DNA of 64,000 nucleotides from Allium sativum (GCA_030737875.1 CM060922.1:322805956-322869955), one strand, 5' to 3'; positions 25,708-38,260 are shown, counted from the first letter of the stretch. Numbers and translations are program-made. The notes: generated by a model not told the origin, from the letters alone.

Positions 25708-26089
25708 TGTAACAACCCGCAAATTCTGAACCAATTTAAAAATTTTATTTTAGAAACTTTTAATGAATTTTGAGGTTATAATATAATTTATTATTAATAA
25801 TAATGGCTAGAATTCATTTTAATCGAAGTTAAAACGAATAAATTTAATTTAAATATAAAAAAGGAGTCAGAAATTGCGCGGTAGTTTGAAAATTTGATTT
25901 TGAACTTTAACTGAATGTACAAGATTCAAAATAAATCAGAATTGAGTGAAACTAGAAATATTTAAATCTGTTTAATCATATCTTTCTAATGAATCTGAAA
26001 AATTGAAATTTCATAGCGGAAATCAAAAGTTATAGTCAATTCAATTTTTAGAAAGGTCAGTGTAGAATTTATATATATAATATATATGG

Positions 26090-26540
26090 CCCGAAAGGCT
26101 ACTTTTCACATATGAAGGAATTTCGACTCGAAACCACTTCCATTGAGTCTGGAATGATATTTCTGCATTTAAAAAGTATAAACACTTATATATTTTGAGT
26201 TTTAGAATTTATTTGTTTAATAATGTATTTTTAATATTAAATATATTGGCCTTGAAAATAGTCATTTTTCAAACGACCTCTGTTTTTGACGAAACCACTT
26301 TTGTTGGAACCGGAATGTCAAATTATTGCTAGATTTTAATTTTCAGAATTTTTCGAATTAATATGTGAGCGTGGCAAGAGAAAATGTGTTTTGACTGTTT
26401 TAGTTAAATTTAAACGACTTGAAAATAGCCATTTTTCAAACAGTCTCAGAATTCTACGAAATTAGTCTCGTTAGAACCGTATCGTCATAAGAAAGCTAAA
26501 AATAATTTTTCTGGAATTTTCTGAGGTCGTATGTGGCCCC
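26090..26540 (+). repeat. Two related ~150 bp blocks in the LTR upstream region
   Basis: Each block has CATTTTTCAAAC, then CTC, 'ACGAAA', 'GTTNGAACCG' and a terminal 'TATGTG' tract. The same pair is seen at 46890-47240 (minus strand), 56240-56520 and 57620-57900, and in related form at 12520-12800 in Y. They may act as upstream promoter repeats. Confidence 0.55.
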
Positions 26541-26764
26541 GGCATATTTATATGTATGGTCAGTATTTAATTAATTAATTTTTAATGGGATTTTAAATCA
26601 AATTTCTACAGATTTCAGAATTGGACCCCGAGACCCATCCCATTGCGTTCATAAGGCCTCAAAACGTTAAGATCGACAGTAAGCAAGCCCAATTCGGAGA
26701 CAGCCCGCATTTTCACCTTTATAACACGTTTTTCAATGATTTAATAATAAAATAATTAAAAAAT

Positions 26765-27155
26765 AAAAACCCTAACCCTAATTTCTGAGCGGCCGCCGCC
26801 TATGCCTATTCAATGGCCAAAAACTTCCCAATTTCAAACATCAATTTCTTCCAATCCACTCTATGAAAATTGACAAATAATATACCAAATCGAATAGGAC
26901 GGAGAGCTCTACAAATCCGTACGGTTAAGATCAGTTTTCAGTTCATGGATTTCGCGTATTATGGCGAGGAAGTGGGGGCGTTCGGGTTCGATTTTCGAGG
27001 CAAGGAGGAGGCCGAGTTGGGTGGCCTTCTGGGCGGTGGTGGCTCGCGGGCGGAGCTTCGGAGTGGTGGTGTTCGATCGGCGCCTGGGGGTCCATAGGGG
27101 GGTGCGACGTGAAGGGATCGGAGGGATGTTTGGGTTCGGCCGAACGCAGCAATGA
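26765..27155 (+). promoter_or_regulatory. GC-rich island with AAACCCTAACCCTAA in LTR Z
   Basis: The motif AAACCCTAACCCTAA (telo-box-like) is followed by GCGGCCGCCGCC and about 350 bp of GC-rich DNA within an AT-rich LTR. Homologous islands lie at 46385-46680 (minus), 56760-57115 and 58140-58490. This arrangement resembles the 5' leader of plant housekeeping genes, so transcription may start here. The short GC-rich open frames on both strands are not conserved in length. Confidence 0.5.
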
Positions 27156-28087
27156 AGAAGAGAAGAGTATATTATATTATTATTTTATTTATTTAATATT
27201 TAATTTATCCGATCTTTAAAAATCAATATCTCTTTCATACGAGGGCCGATTGACGAACCGTAAGTTGCATTGGACTCGTCTTTCCGAGAGCTTCGCGATG
27301 ACGCAGACCAGAGCTGAATCCGAGACAGTCAAATTTTCAGCCATATCAAGGTGAGAATTCTGAATTTTATTATTCAATTAATTATAAATTATTTTTCTTG
27401 CGTTAAAAATAATTGTATTGTGATGTAATTCATATTTGAAATGTTCTGTGATGGATGAATGGTTGATTGTTATTGGTGGTTTATTTTGTTGTTCATGAAA
27501 TGCTAGATCCGCGTTGAATTTAACATATTATTGAATTTTATTTGCGATTAGAAAATAAATCTAAATTTAGATTTAAATCATATTTAATTCAGATCTAGTT
27601 ATTCTAATTTATTTTAAAAATATTATTTTTATTATTCTGAGATGAACCATAGAATTTGATTGTGACAGCCCGCCCCGCACCAACCGACATTTACTCCAAA
27701 GGTGCGCTGTACACATGTCCAGTTAGCACGGGACGGTCGTCAGAAGGAAAAGAAAGAAGGAAATAAACTAACAAGGAACCTGTAGAATGTCTCACAGCGC
27801 ATAGAAAAAAATATAATAACAACATACTTGACATAAAACAGGTGAGACAGTGCATAAGCTGAAAACCAGAACTAAGCATCATAACAGCGAAAATCCAAAA
27901 TACAGCTTATTACAACTTTTAAAATACTGTCTCTAAAGAAAAAACAAGATAAAGAAGGTACACTACTAATGCCCAAGTAGTGACCACCAACGACACAGGG
28001 AGAATATATGTAGATATCATACGTAGGAGCCTCCTGCTCGTCTCCGAATCAGCTACTCGTGCATCACCAGCTAACCTGTCTCTAGTC

Positions 28088-28139
28088 TGCTCGTGTGAGC
28101 ACCCAGAGTAATAAGAAGAGACATAAAACTCTGGGTCAG
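28088..28139 (-). other. CTGAC + twin hairpin module (W 3' LTR)
   Basis: On the minus strand CTGAC (28135-28139) is followed by hairpin I, ACCCAGAGT pairing with ACTCTGGGT (28128-28136 and 28101-28109), and hairpin II, TGCTC with GAGCA (28088-28101). Hairpin II differs from TGCCC/GGGCA of the other families by one compensated pair. The copy at 34730-34781 is the same except that CTGAC reads TTGAC. No clear pyrimidine-rich CAG follows. Confidence 0.55.
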
Positions 28140-28624
28140 ACATAAAGCCTGGTATGAGCGATAAGCATCTAAACAGAACAATAACAGGTAGACTAAAACA
28201 TACCTGAACCTGGACCTGCAACCAAAGAGTTAGCACTACATACTGTACAACACTCTAAGGTGCCATTGACATACAGTGTAAGGAATACGGGGGTGGGGAA
28301 GTGCATGTCATAGTGATGTCAAACAATCAAGCATAACAATCATCCTCACATCCCTCACTCAGTGCGTAAAGCATACGATATCCACTACTTTGGTCACCTA
28401 ATACTTTGGGCCATGACGGAATCCAATCCCGTGTAACTATCACTACAAGCCCACTGTTCATCTCTCAGTGGTGAACCAAAGTTATGAATACCGACAACCC
28501 CTTTGCACACGTCCCGCAGCAAAGCCCAACTCATGAAGTGAACTCATTGGTTCCCAATTGGATCCTGAGCTCTAACTTCCATTTGGACTACCTTTGCATC
28601 TCGGTTTATTGGTTTCCTCCTGTT

Positions 28625-29056
28625 CGGGTCGGTCGGTCAAGAACCTTTCATTCTGGTCGGTTTTCATCATCTCTACCCTGGTCGGTCGGTATTGCCCCCC
28701 CGGTCAGTCGAACACTTCGCCATTCCTGGTCGGTCGTACTTCACCATCCCTGGTCGGTCGGTATTGCCCCCTGGTCGGTCGAACACTTCACCATTCCTGG
28801 TCGGCCGTACTTCACCATCCCTGGTCGATCGTACTTCACCATCCCTGGTCAGTCGTACTTCACCATCCCTGGTCGGTCGGTATTTCATCATCGTATGGGG
28901 TCGGTCGAACATCGCATAGTGGTCGGTCTTTCCCAACCTGATCGGTCTCCCCTGGTCGGTCGAACACTTCATACAGGGTCGGTCGTGATGTCCTCCTTCT
29001 ATTGGGGTCGGTCGTGAGCTCGGGTCGGTCGGTCAAAACCCTCCCCTGGTCGGTCT
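28625..29056 (-). repeat. 24-bp GGTCGGTCG minisatellite in the W 3' LTR
   Basis: The unit CCTGGTCGGTCGTACTTCACCATC (written here as CCTGGTCGGTCG plus TACTTCACCATC) recurs with small changes, mixed with longer spacers. Because 24 bp is eight codons, several frames on both strands stay open, which gives false genes of 75-180 residues. The matching array in the other LTR is at 35267-35703 and has a different copy arrangement. Confidence 0.85.
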
Positions 29057-30252
29057 AACTCGACCCGAAGAAAACCTGCACCATTTCAGCAAGCTATTTT
29101 CGCCTCTCGACGGCGTTTTCAACCATTCTAACTTTATAATGCAATCATAAATCATGTCAAACAGTCATAGCAACATATGGGATAGACCACAAACACCAAA
29201 ACAATAATATGATAGGATAAAATGGATCAAACATAGCCAAAAACCCTATATTTTCCCTTAATCCCTCTTAATCACGTTTAAGCAAATCTAATGATATGAT
29301 TAACAAAACTTAACCAAATCAGCCAAATTTTCTAACAAAGGCCTAAAATAATATTTAGCAATTTATAAATATTTTTCCAGATTTTTAACATGCATAAATT
29401 CGCTAATTTCCACTAATCACCCCTTAATCCCCCAAATTCCGGGATTTGCAAAATTAGTCGAAATTAACCCAAATTCATATCAGAGGCATAAAATGATGTT
29501 TTAGAATTTTAGGAATTTTTCTAGATTTTTCTGAGCCATAATTTCGCTAATCTTCGCTAATTACCATAATTAGCCGTAATTAGTGAAAAACAATGCAAAT
29601 CACTCACCTTAGCCACAAATTAATTCTCAAATCTGAAACTTCTCTGATTTGGATCCAATCTCTATGTGTTCCAGCAGCTCTATCCCAATTCTTATGCTAA
29701 TCCGCCTTAATTTGATGTAGCTTAGGCTAATATGTGATTAGAAATGACAAAAAATGTGTTTTGGAGTGTTTTAGAAGATAGAGGCCATTGCTAGAGCTTA
29801 AGGGAGGTTTGTGGCGGCTGAGAAAACTGAAATGAAATGATTTTCCTAACCCTTTTAGCCCTCCCATAACCCTAATCCCGAAATGGGTTATGGGTCAAGC
29901 TGCTAATCACTCGGTTAAGCCCAATTAAGCTGTTTTTAGCCTTATAAACCTTAATTCAGCCATATCTCCCAAACGGTAAGTCCGTTTTTCACAGGTGACC
30001 ACTCTACGGAAAGGTAAACCATCATCTGGAGCCAATGGAAGTGGTTTCAGGTCAAAACTCCTTTCCAATCAAAAGTTATGGATGAAACAAGATCAGCTAG
30101 GGGCAAAACGGTCATTTAAAAATCGGCAAAAATCATGAACATGGGAAATTACCCCAATAGTCGTTTCCCAAAGCCACATGACCATACGACTTCGTATGAG
30201 AAAGAAATAAATATTCTACGATCCTCCGATGCGTAGAATGTGAGTTGTTACA

Positions 30253-30288
30253 TTCTTCCCCCCTTAGGAAATTTCGTCCCCGAAATTC
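30253..30288 (-). other. Polypurine tract and hairpin of W
   Basis: On the minus strand AATTTCG, loop GGGA, CGAAATT (30270-30287) is followed by a 13-nt purine run (30253-30265) touching the LTR. It has the same hairpin arms as Y, with a different loop. Confidence 0.85.
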
Positions 30289-30421
30289 CCTAACCAAAAC
30301 ACACAAAGGGTCCCGCATGCCTATCAACCATAAAACAACAATCAACATGCATAACAAACAAAACAAACCTATCCTAGCATGCGGTTTACTAACAAGGGAA
30401 GAAACTATCATTACCAAAACC

Positions 30422-31200
30422 TTACCAGGCAAAGAGTTCTGGATACTTCTTCCTTACGTTCTCCTTTGTTTCCCAAGTATAATTTCATTCTCACCCCACT
30501 GGACTTTGACTAGTTTCACCACCTTCCTTCGAAGCTGCTTCGTATCGTTCCCAACAATACGCATAGGCTTGCGGTTCTCAACCGCCTCGGGTTCAACCTC
30601 GATATCGTCCAACTGATCTAGTGAAATAGCCACATTAGGGTCTTACACAAACTTCCTTAACTGGGAAACATAAAATACGTTGTGAACTCCCGCCATCTTG
30701 TCAGGTAGCTCTACTTCATACGCCAAATTCCCAACTTGCTCGAGGACTGGGAATGGACCAACAAATCTTGGTGCTAACTTACCTCTCCAACCAATCCGAA
30801 TCACATTCTCAATGGAGAGATCTTGACGAACACCAAGTCGTAAACGAAGAATTCCAAATCTCTTCGTCTCTTATCGAGATAAGTCTTCTGTCTATCTTGG
30901 GTAGCCTTCATTCTCTAATATACAATTCACTCAAATACCATCATGACCTGACCTAGTCCTTGGTAAACCATCAATGAAATCCATTGAGACTTGTTTCCAA
31001 CGGTTGTGACAAACCACTAGGCTTCTTTTTGCTCAGCTTTAACTAACTGGCAATTTATGCATTTGGACATAAACTTCCCAACGTCTTTCTTTATCCTTTC
31101 CCAGTAGTAGGTCTAATCCATGTCTCAATACATTTTGTTACCACCGGGATTCATAGTCAATTTCGAGTGATGAAATGCTCTAAGCACTTCATCTCTCAGT
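30422..31200 (-). pseudogene. Integrase remnant of W (zinc finger and C-terminal part)
   Basis: On the minus strand, 31190-31000 resembles the HHCC zinc-binding part of gypsy integrases, with HHSKLTMNPGGNKMY and then KDVGKFMSKCINCQLVKAEQ. From about 30910 to 30422 it reads as the C-terminal region, with QDRQKTYLDKRRRDLEF, GVHNVFYVSQLRKFV and a final KLVKVQW and KKYPELFAW. The catalytic DDE core between them is missing. Stops and a frameshift near 30815 break the frame. It would have inserted element DNA into chromatin, but it is not functional here. Confidence 0.75.
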
Positions 31201-32835
31201 CCATCTACGTTGGGTACAACTAGTCCTCCATTCCTTTGAAGCCATCCTTCTCAATCAAATCCTTGCTTGATCGTTCTCTTTCCATCGATACCCATCTCTA
31301 CCCTAGAGATGATTTCCAATAGGTTATGATCTTCCTTCTAACTGGAACCAATCCACTCAATCAAAATCGATCTAATCATCAAGCTTACTAGTGTTTCTGA
31401 ATCCAATTCACTCTTGGGTCTAAAATCATATCCTATGATATACTCTAGTTGCTTCCAACCCAGAAACATAACCTCTAGACTGGCATGCCTCCTACTCAAT
31501 GCAACTATTACCGCACCCAAATCCTTTACTATGATCACTCTGCCCCATGGAGTCATGGCGACTCCACTGCACTGATCCATAGCCACTAGTCCTTTGCTAT
31601 GTCCACTCTGCCCCATGAAGTCGTAACAACTCCACTGCACTGGCTCATAGCCTTACTACAATCACTTTGTTCCCCATCGCTGGAACCTTATAGGTGATAG
31701 TCTACTCAAGAGAAGAAAGATAGGAACAAACATAGCAACCATAACATCCATCAAACAAATCCTATCTATCACCTGCTAAAGTCATAAACACATCGACACC
31801 TACATGACTGGTCTAACCGATCCCAATATGTCGATTCTAGTATGTCTGGTCCAACCAACATCAATAACTAATGGAAGCCCAGCCTCCATTCATACACCGA
31901 TGCCTACTTGACTGGTCCAGCCAATCCCAGGCCAATGGAAGCCCTGCCTCCCTACGGACTACCGTACGTCCAACGTACGTTTATCCTCCAAGAATAACTA
32001 GATCACGTCCAACGGATCCAGGGTAACGGGCGTCCCCAGATACCCCTGCTTTTAGTCCGCCGAAAATACTTGAGTCCAACCCAAGTCTATCCATTGTCTT
32101 GCTGCCCTCTCGAGTCCAACTCAAGCCGAATCCAATTCCTTGCAGCCTTCTCGAGTCCAACTCGAGTCAAACTATAACTCAGACCCAGTCTTGAGTATCC
32201 ATTACCGACAAACTCTAGTCCAACGTGAGTCGTCGTCTCCTTATTCGTTGCATCTCCAAGATCAACGAACACCCATTTTCCTTTTTCGAGTTCAAGTCCA
32301 AATTGAATCGCCCTAATCTTCGTTGTATCCTCCATGATCAACGAACACATCCTATTCCTTCAAAATTCTACTGTCCAATAGAGAACATTAACATAGGGTA
32401 CTAAACAATCCATTACTTTGCATCTTTCTCGAGTCCCAGTCGAGCAATCTCATAACCCTATCGAGTCTAACTCTGGGCAGTCTATACCATTGAATAGTCT
32501 TATCATGTTCCGTCTGCCCATCACTCCTCGAGTAAACCAAGACATCATCCAATGAAAAATCACAACAACTATTTACCCCTCACGCAAACCATCCTAGTCT
32601 AAATCGACATTCCCCAAGCACAAGCCCCAAAGGCCTAAACCAATATCAGACAAACACCCAAGGAACATCTCCTCCGAGTTCGGACAATCCATGTGAAGTG
32701 ATACTAGCAAAACAACTAAGCACTGGAGCACTCATTTGCCTCCCAGAGACAACTAGAACTTACTACAACGATAACCTCTTAGCTTCCTTAACTCCGGTTA
32801 CTATCGCCATCACCAGGTAGGTACCTAATACCACC
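31200..32835 (-). other. Non-coding internal segment of W replacing RT and RNase H
   Basis: About 1.6 kb in the place of reverse transcriptase and RNase H shows no pol motif in any frame. It contains a diverged tandem pair around 31515-31655 (each with CACTCTGCCCCATG and CTCCACTGCACTG) and repeated CGAGTCCAACTCGAGTC-type palindromic tracts near 32055-32480. Its origin is unknown; it is either highly decayed pol or foreign filler. Confidence 0.5.
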
Positions 32836-34161
32836 CTATTCCTTTGGAGTAGATCGACTCCCCAAAATAATGCTAAACCCAGTAAAGTCCAAAGCAAAGC
32901 GATCACAAGCAAACATACATCCATGACTCGATAAGACCACATTACAACAAATCATGCCAAAACTAGTCGAACCCCCAATCGGGTTCATCACAACTAGAGG
33001 TCTATCGACTATCTCGGGTTTGTCAAACACTACCCAAATAGAAACATCTTAAACAGAAAGCATACCTTGAATAACAACATTCTTTCCCTTCTCTGCCGCA
33101 GTTGGGGCATTCGACGAAGAAGGAACAGCGTTGATAGCATACGCTTTCACAATCTGCTTCTCCCTAGGAGGTTGTGGGCAATCATCCTTGTGATGTCCCG
33201 CCTGGCCGCAGTTAAAGCACTTCCTTTCCCCAGGCTTTTCTCGACAATCTTTGGCATAGTGGCCCTTCTTGCCACAACTAAAGCATTCGCCATCTTTCTT
33301 ATTTTTCTAATTCTGACCATCCTTGGTCGGGTTCTGCTTTCTCTTGTTCTAAGAATTCTTCTTGCCTTCACCGCCTGCTTGCGGCTTTGGCTCCTCTATA
33401 GATGCAATAGCAACTTCAGTCTTTGACTTAGGGGAAAGGCTCTGTGACCTTAATGCCTTTCCTATAATAGACTCGAACGTCTCATCGACATAGTTTATAA
33501 GTCTTTCCCCCAAGTACCCAGTTATGAACTTCTCGTTCTTCTTTTCGACTGTATCGATAAGGGACCATCCATATTTCGATAAAGTATCGAATTCTGTGAT
33601 GTACTCCGAGACTGCCCTACCATTCTGCTTAAGCTCCAGGAACTTCCTGAACAATTCTGATTTATGAGCAGTTGAAATAAACTTATCACAAAAGCGAGTC
33701 TTAAACCGATTCCAAGTAACTTGATCCTCTGGAGTAGCTGTCTTAATGGCATTCCACCAATTCATCGCTCGCCCTTGCAGCTGACGAGACGCTAGCCTTC
33801 TCTTCATTGCATCCTCAATACCCAAGTCGTCGAAGATACGATCACAGCTATCCAACCAATCTTGAACATCTGTGGCCGACTCCGTTCCGTGGAACGGCTT
33901 CCCACCAAGGTTAGTGTAATCCTTTCACAGCTTGGCGAAATCGACCCTAGGCGCATGCACTACTGGACCACCACCATTGCCGGCATTGGGAACTGCTCCC
34001 TGAACATCCCTCATGAAGTTAGTGAACATCGTCCTCATGTCAGGAGCATTTCCATTATTGGTCCCTCTACCAGCACCTCCCAAATTTCGGCTCATCGTCA
34101 AATCTGTAGAGAGAAAATGATTAACCATCTCCATAGTGGTGCCAGTGCAGTACGACTTCAT
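32836..34161 (-). pseudogene. Gag with two zinc knuckles and protease remnant of W
   Basis: The minus-strand frame starts at ATG 34161. A Gly/Asn-rich N-terminus leads, after an in-frame TGA at 33925-33927, into a typical retrotransposon Gag core (about 33870-33420) with QGRAMNWWNAIKT and FKTRFCDKFIS. It continues past further stops near 33350 and 33310 into two CX2CX4HX4C knuckles: [14 protein letters not shown] (33245-33290) and [14 protein letters not shown] (33177-33223). A protease-like tail follows, with RPLVVMNPIGGS and FTGFSIILG, but the catalytic DT/SG is not seen. Gag forms the particle and packages RNA. The stop at 33925 fits CGA to TGA. Confidence 0.85.
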
Positions 34162-34288
34162 CCTTAGCTATACTAATAATATATATATAGATATAGCTTT
34201 TGAAAACCAAAATAATCACAAATACGCACTCTCATATACGTACTATCTCTCCCTGGTGTCTTTCCCTAGGTTAACTACGCAACCTAGA

Positions 34289-34300
34289 GCTCTGATACCA
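34289..34300 (-). other. Primer-binding site of W (initiator-Met tRNA type)
   Basis: On the minus strand TGGTATCAGAGC lies two bases after the 5' LTR end and is the canonical plant initiator-Met PBS. Confidence 0.93.
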
Positions 34301-34302
34301 AA

Positions 34303-36895
34303 TGTGACAGCCCGCCCCGCACCAACCGACATTTACTCCAAAGGTGCGCTGTACACATGTCCAGTTAGCACGGGACGGTCGTCAGAAGGAAAAGAAAGAA
34401 GGAAATAAACTAACAAGGAACCTGTAGAATGTCTCACAGCGCATAGAACAAAATATAATAACAACATACTTGACATAAAACAGGTGAGACAATGCATAAG
34501 CTGAAAACCAGAACTAAGCATCATAGCAGCGAAAATCCAAAATGCAGCTTATTACAACTTTTAAAATACTGTCTCTAAAGAAAAAACAAGATAAAGAAGG
34601 TACACTACTAATGCCCAAGTAGTGACCACCAACGACACAGGGAGAATATATGTAGATATCATACGTAGGAGCCTCCTGCTCGTCTCCGAATCAGCTACTC
34701 GTGCATCACCAGCTAACCTGTCTCTAGTCTGCTCGTGTGAGCACCCAGAGTAATAAGAAGAGACATAAAACTCTGGGTCAAACATAAAGCCTGGTATGAG
34801 CGATAAGCATCTAAACAGAACAATAACAGGTAGACTAAAACATACCTGAACCTGGACCTACAACCAAAGAGTTAGCACTACATACTGTACAACACTCTAA
34901 GGTGCCATTGACATACAGTGTAAGGAATACGGGGGTGGGGAAGTGCATGTCATAGTGATGTCAAACAATCAAGCATAACAATCATCCTCACATCCCTCAC
35001 TCAGTGCATAAAGCATACGATATCCACTACTTTAGTCACCTAATACTTTGGGCCATGACGGAATCCAATCCTGTGTAACTATCACTACAAGCCCACTGTC
35101 CATCTCTCAGTAGTGAACCAAAGTTATGAATACCGACAACCCCTTTGCACACGTCCCGCAGCAAAGCCCAACTCATGAGGTGAACTCAATGGTTCCCAAC
35201 TGGATCCTGAGCTCTAACTTCTATTTGGACTACCTTTGCATCTCGGTTTATTGGTTTCCTCCTGTTCGGGTCGGTCGGTCAAGAACCTTTCATTCTGGTC
35301 GATTTTCATCATCTCTACCCTGGTCGGTTGGTATTGCCCCCCCCGGTCAGTCGAACACTTCGCCATTCCTGGTCGGTCGTACTTCACCATCCCTGGTCGG
35401 TCGGTATTTCCCCCTGGTCGGTCGAACACTTCACCATTCCTGGTCGGTCGTACTTCACCATCCCTGGTCGGTCGTACTTCACCATCCCTGGTCAGTCGTA
35501 CTTCACCATCCCTGGTCGGTCGGTATTTCATCATCGTATGGGGTCGGTCGAACATCGCATAGTGGTCGGTCTTTCCCAACCTGATCGGTTTCCTCTTGTC
35601 GGTCGAACACTTCATACAGGGTCGGTCGTGATGTCCTCCTTCTATTGGGGTCGGTCGTGAGCTCGGGTCGGTCGGTCAAAACCCTCCCCTGGTCGGTCTA
35701 ACTCGACCCGAAGAAAACCTGCACCATTTCAGCAAGCTATTTTCGCCTCTCGACGGCGTTTTCAACCATTCTAACTTTATAATGCAATCATAAATCATGT
35801 CAAACAGTCATAGCAACATATGGAATAGACCACAAACACCAAAACAACAATATGATAGGATAAAATGGATCAAACATAGCCAAAAACCCTATATTTTCCC
35901 TTAATCCCTCTTAATCACGTTTAAGCAAATCTAATGATAGGATTAACAAAACTTAACAAAATAAGCCAAATTTTCTAACAGAGGCCTAAAATAATATTTA
36001 GCAATTTATAAATATTTTTCCAGATTTTTAACATGCATAAATTCGCTAATTTCCACTAATCACCCCTTAATCCCCCAAATTCCGGGATTTGCAAAATTAG
36101 TCGAAATTAACCCAAATTCATATTAGAGGCATAAAATGATGTTTTAGAATTTTAGGAATTTTTCTAGATTTTTCTGAGCCATAATTTCGCTAATCTTCGC
36201 TAATTACCATAATTAGCCGTAATTAGTGAAAAACAATGCAAATCACTCACCTTAGCCACAAATTAATTCTCAAATCTGAAACTTCTCTGATTTGGATCCA
36301 ATCTCTATGTGTTCCAGCAGCTCTATCCCAATTCTTATGCTAATCCGCCTTAATTTGATGTAGCTTAGGCTAATATGTGATTAGAAATGACAAAAAAGGT
36401 GTTTTGGAGTGTTTTAGAAGATGGAGGCCATTGCTAAAGCTTAAGGGAGGTTTGTGGCGGCTGAGAAAACTGAAATTAAATGATTTTCCTAACCCTTTCA
36501 GCCCTCCCATAACCCAAATCCCGAAATGGGTTATGGGTCAAGCTGCTAATCGCCCGGTTAAGCCCAATTAAGTAGTTTTTAGCCTTATAAACCTTAATTC
36601 AGCCATATCTCCCAAACGTTAAGTCCGTTTTTCACATGTGACCACTCTACGGAAAGGTAAACCATCATCCGAAGCCAATGGAAGTGGTTTCAGTTCAAAA
36701 CTCCTTTCCAATCAAAAGTTATGGACGAAACAAGATCAGCTAGGGGCAAAACGGTCATTTAAAAATCGGCAAAAATCATGAACAAGGGAAATTACCCCAA
36801 TAGTCGTTTCCCAAAGCCACATGACCATACGACTTCGTATGAGAAAGAAATAAATATTCTACGATCCTCCGATGCGTAGAATGCGGGTTGTTACA
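34303..36895 (-). mobile_element. 5' LTR of W
   Basis: On the minus strand it begins TGTAACAACCCGC and ends GGGCTGTCACA. Donor-like GTGAGTG at 36244-36250 (645 bp from the LTR start, the same as in the other LTR), minisatellite 35267-35703, twin hairpins 34730-34781. Confidence 0.93.
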
Positions 36896-36939
36896 TTGAT
36901 CGAGAAACAAAGTTATCCTTTTTAATTGTTTTTGTTGAA

Positions 36940-38260
36940 ATGTTAGAAATAAATCAAAAAGATTACATTTTTAATATAATTAGAAATAAATTTAAAAGAT
37001 TCATTTTTCAATGTAATTAAAATTGAAATTAAAAAGATTACATTTTTCAGTGTAATTAAAATTGAAATTAAAAATATTACATTTTTCAGTGTAATTAAAA
37101 TTGAAATAAAATGATTACATTTTTCAATGTAATTAAAATTGAAGTAGAATGATATATTTTCAATATAATTAATATTGAAATAAAAATAACATTTTGGTTA
37201 AAGCATAAGTATTGAAATAAGAGATCATATTTTTGGCCAAACTTTATTAGTGAACATTTTTTTTGGCCAAAACTTTATTAGTGAAATGAAAATATCACTT
37301 TTGTCAAAACTTGACTATTGAATTGAAATTTTCATTTTTGTCAGAATCTGATTATTTAATTGAAAATATCATCTTGGTCAAAACTTGATTACTGAAATAA
37401 AAGTAACAATTTGGTTTACATTTTTATGTAAATAAGAAATTATTTTCAAAAGTTACATAGAAATTGGGTAGATATTTTATTCATATTTTTCAACGCAAAT
37501 AAACATAGAATCTAAAAGGTTGATTTTCATTTGCACTTTTCAATGCAAACATAGCATGAAACAAAATTCATTTTTCTCATTTGCATCTCACAATGCAAAC
37601 ATAACTTGAAAATAAAAAGTACATTTTTATTTGTGTTCGACAACACCAATAAAACTAGAAAATAAAACATATATTGAAAATAAAGTTCTGTTCTTTATTT
37701 TGTGTTCAAAAATGTAAATTTATTTTGAAATTAAAATTTATTATTTTATTTGCACTCACCAATGCAAATACATGCATATATGGAAAATAAAGTTTATTTC
37801 TTTCATTTGCTTTTATCAATATATATATGCATTGAAATTAAGGTTTATTCCTTTATTTGCATTTATCAATGCAAATATTCAATGAAACTATAGTCTATTT
37901 TCTTTATCTACAATTACCAATACAAATGTACACACTTTTATACATTTAATAGAAATTGTTTAAAATATACTTTAAAAATAAATTTTGTTCTTTTATTTAC
38001 ATTCACTAATGTAAATATAATTTGTAAACAAAACTATTCTTTGTTTGTATTCATAAATGCAAATACTCTTTCAAATAAAATTTGTTTCTTTTATTTACAT
38101 GCAATAATGTAAATACACTTTGGAAATGAGGTTCTTTTTACATTCACTCAAATATACTTTTAAATAAAAATAAAGGTTACATTTGTTATTTGCATTCCTT
38201 GTTGCAAATAAAACCTTAAAATAAAGTTCATCTTTATTGCAATTCATTAATGCAAACAAA
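36940..38260 (+). repeat. Palindrome array in LTR Z (ATTTGCA/TGCAAAT series)
   Basis: More than ten short inverted pairs lie at roughly 70-110 bp spacing. Early ones are ATTACATT/AATGTAAT-like and later ones ATTTGCA/TGCAAAT, with versions such as ATTTACA/TGTAAAT in which both arms have changed together. No open frame is of interest. Confidence 0.6.

Larger units (their letters stand above)
27661..30252 (-). mobile_element. 3' LTR of W
   Basis: On the minus strand it begins TGTAACAACTCAC and ends GGCTGTCACA. It holds the GGTCGGTCG minisatellite (28625-29056), a donor-like GTGAGTG at 29601-29607 and the twin hairpins at 28088-28139. It is collinear with the LTR at 34303-36895. Confidence 0.93.
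27661..36895 (-). mobile_element. Ty3/gypsy element W, complete LTR pair, pol mostly deleted
   Basis: Two LTRs (27661-30252, 2592 bp; 34303-36895, 2593 bp) are flanked by the exact duplication TTGAT (27656-27660 and 36896-36900). On the minus strand the order is PBS, gag with two zinc knuckles, a protease remnant, a non-coding stretch, an integrase remnant, hairpin and polypurine tract. Reverse transcriptase, RNase H and the integrase catalytic core were not found. A sampled 250 bp of the LTRs differs at about four positions, so it is younger than Y. The gag type, PBS and 3' end fit the chromovirus/Tekay group, by inference. Confidence 0.93.

Noticed and set aside
26768..26782. AAACCCTAACCCTAA as an interstitial telomere
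   Set aside because: Only two units, at a conserved place in a repeated LTR; a telo-box-like promoter motif is more likely.
28484..29017. Open frames of 75-180 residues on both strands over 28484-29017 and 35126-35660
   Set aside because: They arise from the 24-bp GGTCGGTCG minisatellite, whose unit is a multiple of three; all are repeats of one peptide and overlap each other.
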